NCBI GenBank assembly: GCA_023129355.1
Contig: JAGMCC010000081.1
Coordinates: 1-5,811, forward strand
Reading direction: 5' to 3'
Source of the DNA: Dehalococcoidia bacterium
GTDB lineage: Bacteria; Chloroflexota; Dehalococcoidia; E44-bin15
DNA length: 5,811 nt
Position 1 is the first letter of the stretch. Every line of letters starts with the position of its first letter. The notes beneath the pieces are model-generated. The model searched no databases, was not told the origin of the DNA, and saw only the letters and a program-made list of their open reading frames with translations. Below are positions 3,829 through 5,811 of the stretch, piece after piece. The position numbers and the translations under genes were made by a program.

Positions 3829-5811
3829 TCATCCTATTTTAACCGTTTCCAACCTATTAGCGTGCTTTTCAAGCACCCCCTTCAGGTATTGCCCGGTGAA
3901 GGAGCCATCCTCCTGAGCGACCTCCTCCGGCGTTCCAGTGGCGATGACATATCCCCCGCGATCGCCGGCGCCGGGGCCGAGGTCGATGAGGTAGTCGGCG
4001 TTCTTGATCATATCGAGATGGTGCTCAATAAGGATCACGGTATTGCCCCCATCGACGAGGCGATGGAGCACCCGAAGCAGGGCGGCGGCATCCTCGAAGG
4101 AAAGCCCGGTAGTCGGCTCATCGAGGATATATAGCGTCTTCCCCGTCGAGCGCTTGGAAAGCTCGGTGGCGAGCTTTACCCGCTGCGCCTCGCCTCCAGA
4201 GAGGGTGGTTGCCGGCTGCCCGAGCTTGATGTAGCCCAGTCCAACATCCTTCAGTGTTTCCAGCTTGCTTTTCACCCTTGGAAAATGCTCAAATAGCGAG
4301 AGAGCCTCCGTAACGCTCATCTCCAGGATCTCGGCGATATTCTTCCCCTTGAACCGGATCTCCAGCGCCTCGCGATTATAGCGCTTCCCCTTGCAAATCT
4401 CGCAAGGGACGGTAACATCGGGCAGAAACTGCATCTCGATCTGGATATAGCCCCCACCCCGACAGGCCTCACACCTGCCACCCTTAACATTAAACGAAAA
4501 ACGCCCCGGCTTATAGCCGCGTACGCGAGCATCGGGCACGGTGGCGAAGAGCTCACGAATCAGGGTAAAGGTACCGGTATAGGTTGCCGGGTTGGAGCGC
4601 GGGGTGCGCCCGATGGGCGACTGGTCGATATTCACCACCTTATCGATGTGCTCCAGCCCCTCAATGCCATCGCACTCCCCAGGGCGATCCTTGGCCTTAT
4701 AGAAAATCTGTGCCAGCTTCTTATAGAGGATCTCATCGATGAGGGTGCTCTTGCCCGACCCTGATACGCCGGTGATGCAAACGAACCTCCCCAGAGGGAT
4801 GGGGACATCGATATCCTTGAGATTGTTCTGACGCGCCCCCCTTACGAGAAGGTTATTCCCCGAGCCGGGGCGGCGCTCTCTGGGGAGTGAAATCTCCTTT
4901 CGACCACTCAGGTAATCGCCAGTGCTGGAACCTCGACATTCCATGATCTCCGCGATGGTTCCGGTGACCACAACCTCCCCACCGTGCTCCCCAGCGCCGG
5001 GGCCCATATCAATGATGTGGTCAGCGGCGCGCATCATCGCCTCATCGTGCTCTACCACCAGGATGGTGTTACCCAGGTCCCTCAGCTTCTTCAGGGTCTC
5101 TATAAGGCGATAGTCATCGGCGGGATGGAGTCCCACCGTAGGCTCATCGCAAATATAGAGCACCCCCATGAGGCCGCTGCCAATCTGGGTAGCCAGGCGA
5201 ATTCGCTGCGCCTCGCCACCAGAGAGGGTACTTGAGCCACGGTCGATGGTGAGGTAATCGAGACCCACATCTTTCAAGAAGCCGAGGCGGGCGCTGATCT
5301 CCTTGAGGATCTGGCGGCCGATGAGTAACTCGCGCTCGCTGAGCAGTGGTTTTACTTTTTCATCTCCGCCCAGTAACCCGAGCCACGCCACTGCCTGCCC
5401 AATGGACATCGCGCTCACCTGAGCGATGTTCTGGCCCCCGATAGTTACCGCAAGGGACTCCGGCTTGAGTCGCTGCCCCTGGCACACCGGGCAAGGGTGG
5501 GTTGTCATGTAGCGCTCGATATCCCAGCGAGTACGTTCAGACTCGGTATCCCGGTAAAGGCGCTCCAGGTATGGGATCACCCCCTCGTAACCGGTGAAAT
5601 ATCCCCGGACCCGGCCAAAGCGGTTTCGATGCCTAACGAGCTCCCCCTCCTCGCCATAGAGGATAAGGTTGAGGTGGCGCTCGCTTAGCTCCTTAACAGG
5701 TACGTGAAGCGAAAAGCTGTAGCGCCGCGCCAGCGACTCCAGCTGGCTGGAGTGCCAGGAAAACCAACCCCAGGGGCGAATCGCCCCTTCAGCAACGGAG
5801 AGTTCTTTCTT
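3829..5811 (-). CDS. uvrA: UvrA, excinuclease ABC subunit A (5' end outside window)
   Basis: UvrA is the damage-recognition ATPase of nucleotide excision repair; as a dimer it loads UvrB onto lesions. The 660 visible residues lack roughly the first 280 of a normal protein of about 940, so Walker A of the first ATPase, the UvrB-binding domain and the first zinc finger lie beyond the right edge. The frame stays open to base 5811. Visible residues include LSGGEAQRIRLA (about 196-207), Walker B LYICDEPTVGLH (about 218-229) and the VVEHDE His switch. Next come Walker A GVSGSGKSTL (348-357; bases 4741-4770), IDQSPIGRTPRSNP, a zinc module C-x2-C-x19-C-x2-C (Cys 447, 450, 470, 473), LSGGEAQRVKLA (about 537-548), Walker B LYILDEPTTG and LIEHH. 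All second-half ATPase motifs are intact, so it should be functional. One oddity: the segment after the second Walker B reads GLSFED, where GLHF is usual. Stop is TGA. The AhpD-like gene follows after 71 bases. Confidence 0.98.
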   Translation of the reverse strand, partial: KKELSVAEGAIRPWGWFSWHSSQLESLARRYSFSLHVPVKELSERHLNLILYGEEGELVRHRNRFGRVRGYFTGYEGVIPYLERLYRDTESERTRWDIERYMTTHPCPVCQGQRLKPESLAVTIGGQNIAQVSAMSIGQAVAWLGLLGGDEKVKPLLSERELLIGRQILKEISARLGFLKDVGLDYLTIDRGSSTLSGGEAQRIRLATQIGSGLMGVLYICDEPTVGLHPADDYRLIETLKKLRDLGNTILVVEHDEAMMRAADHIIDMGPGAGEHGGEVVVTGTIAEIMECRGSSTGDYLSGRKEISLPRERRPGSGNNLLVRGARQNNLKDIDVPIPLGRFVCITGVSGSGKSTLIDEILYKKLAQIFYKAKDRPGECDGIEGLEHIDKVVNIDQSPIGRTPRSNPATYTGTFTLIRELFATVPDARVRGYKPGRFSFNVKGGRCEACRGGGYIQIEMQFLPDVTVPCEICKGKRYNREALEIRFKGKNIAEILEMSVTEALSLFEHFPRVKSKLETLKDVGLGYIKLGQPATTLSGGEAQRVKLATELSKRSTGKTLYILDEPTTGLSFEDAAALLRVLHRLVDGGNTVILIEHHLDMIKNADYLIDLGPGAGDRGGYVIATGTPEEVAQEDGSFTGQYLKGVLEKHANRLETVKIG

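Noticed and set aside
3829..5580. uvrA as a complete 583-residue protein starting at GTG 5578-5580
   Set aside because: The frame continues open to the window edge with residues homologous to UvrA (GAIRPWGW, then FTGYEG just before the Val), so this GTG is an internal Val codon.

Overview
The window carries seven genes, all on the minus strand. Read in the direction of transcription (right to left) they are: the C-terminal two thirds of uvrA (running off the right edge), an AhpD/carboxymuconolactone-decarboxylase-fold protein, an HDIG-type HD-domain phosphohydrolase, a small single-RRM RNA-binding protein, a PaaI-type hotdog thioesterase, a DUF4870/Tic20-like membrane protein and a DUF998 membrane protein. 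Dense packing, Shine-Dalgarno sequences and the gene types show a bacterium. The style of UvrA, the HDIG protein and the RRM protein reminds me of Chloroflexota, perhaps Dehalococcoidia. This is an impression from the protein sequences, not a search result.

Right half (2503-5811): uvrA, the AhpD-like gene and the HDIG gene look like ordinary chromosomal genes. The uvrA/AhpD-like gap is only 71 bases and shows no strong terminator, so those two may be co-transcribed. Hand counts of sampled 60-base lines give about 62-63% G+C in the HDIG gene.

Left half (1-2500): four short genes are separated by comparatively long gaps (277, 64, 243 and 166 bases from left to right), and sampled lines of the thioesterase and DUF998 genes give about 37-53% G+C. 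DUF4870 has the best-supported local promoter and a strong Shine-Dalgarno, and a 12-bp hairpin follows it. DUF998 and the AhpD-like gene are best started at internal ATGs that sit correctly behind a Shine-Dalgarno, not at the upstream GTG codons.

The most unusual feature is non-coding. Two related elements of about 95 bp (804-898 and 1849-1945, same orientation, about 71% identical over their cores) lie in the two longest gaps. Each ends in a stem-loop around the palindrome CTTCGCGAAG. Two more hairpins sharing a 12-base direct repeat follow the second copy. This looks like a dispersed, possibly mobile or structural, repeat family. No transposase, CRISPR array, tRNA or rRNA was seen. I see no evidence of a novel multi-gene system: the coding genes belong to known families with no obvious shared pathway.
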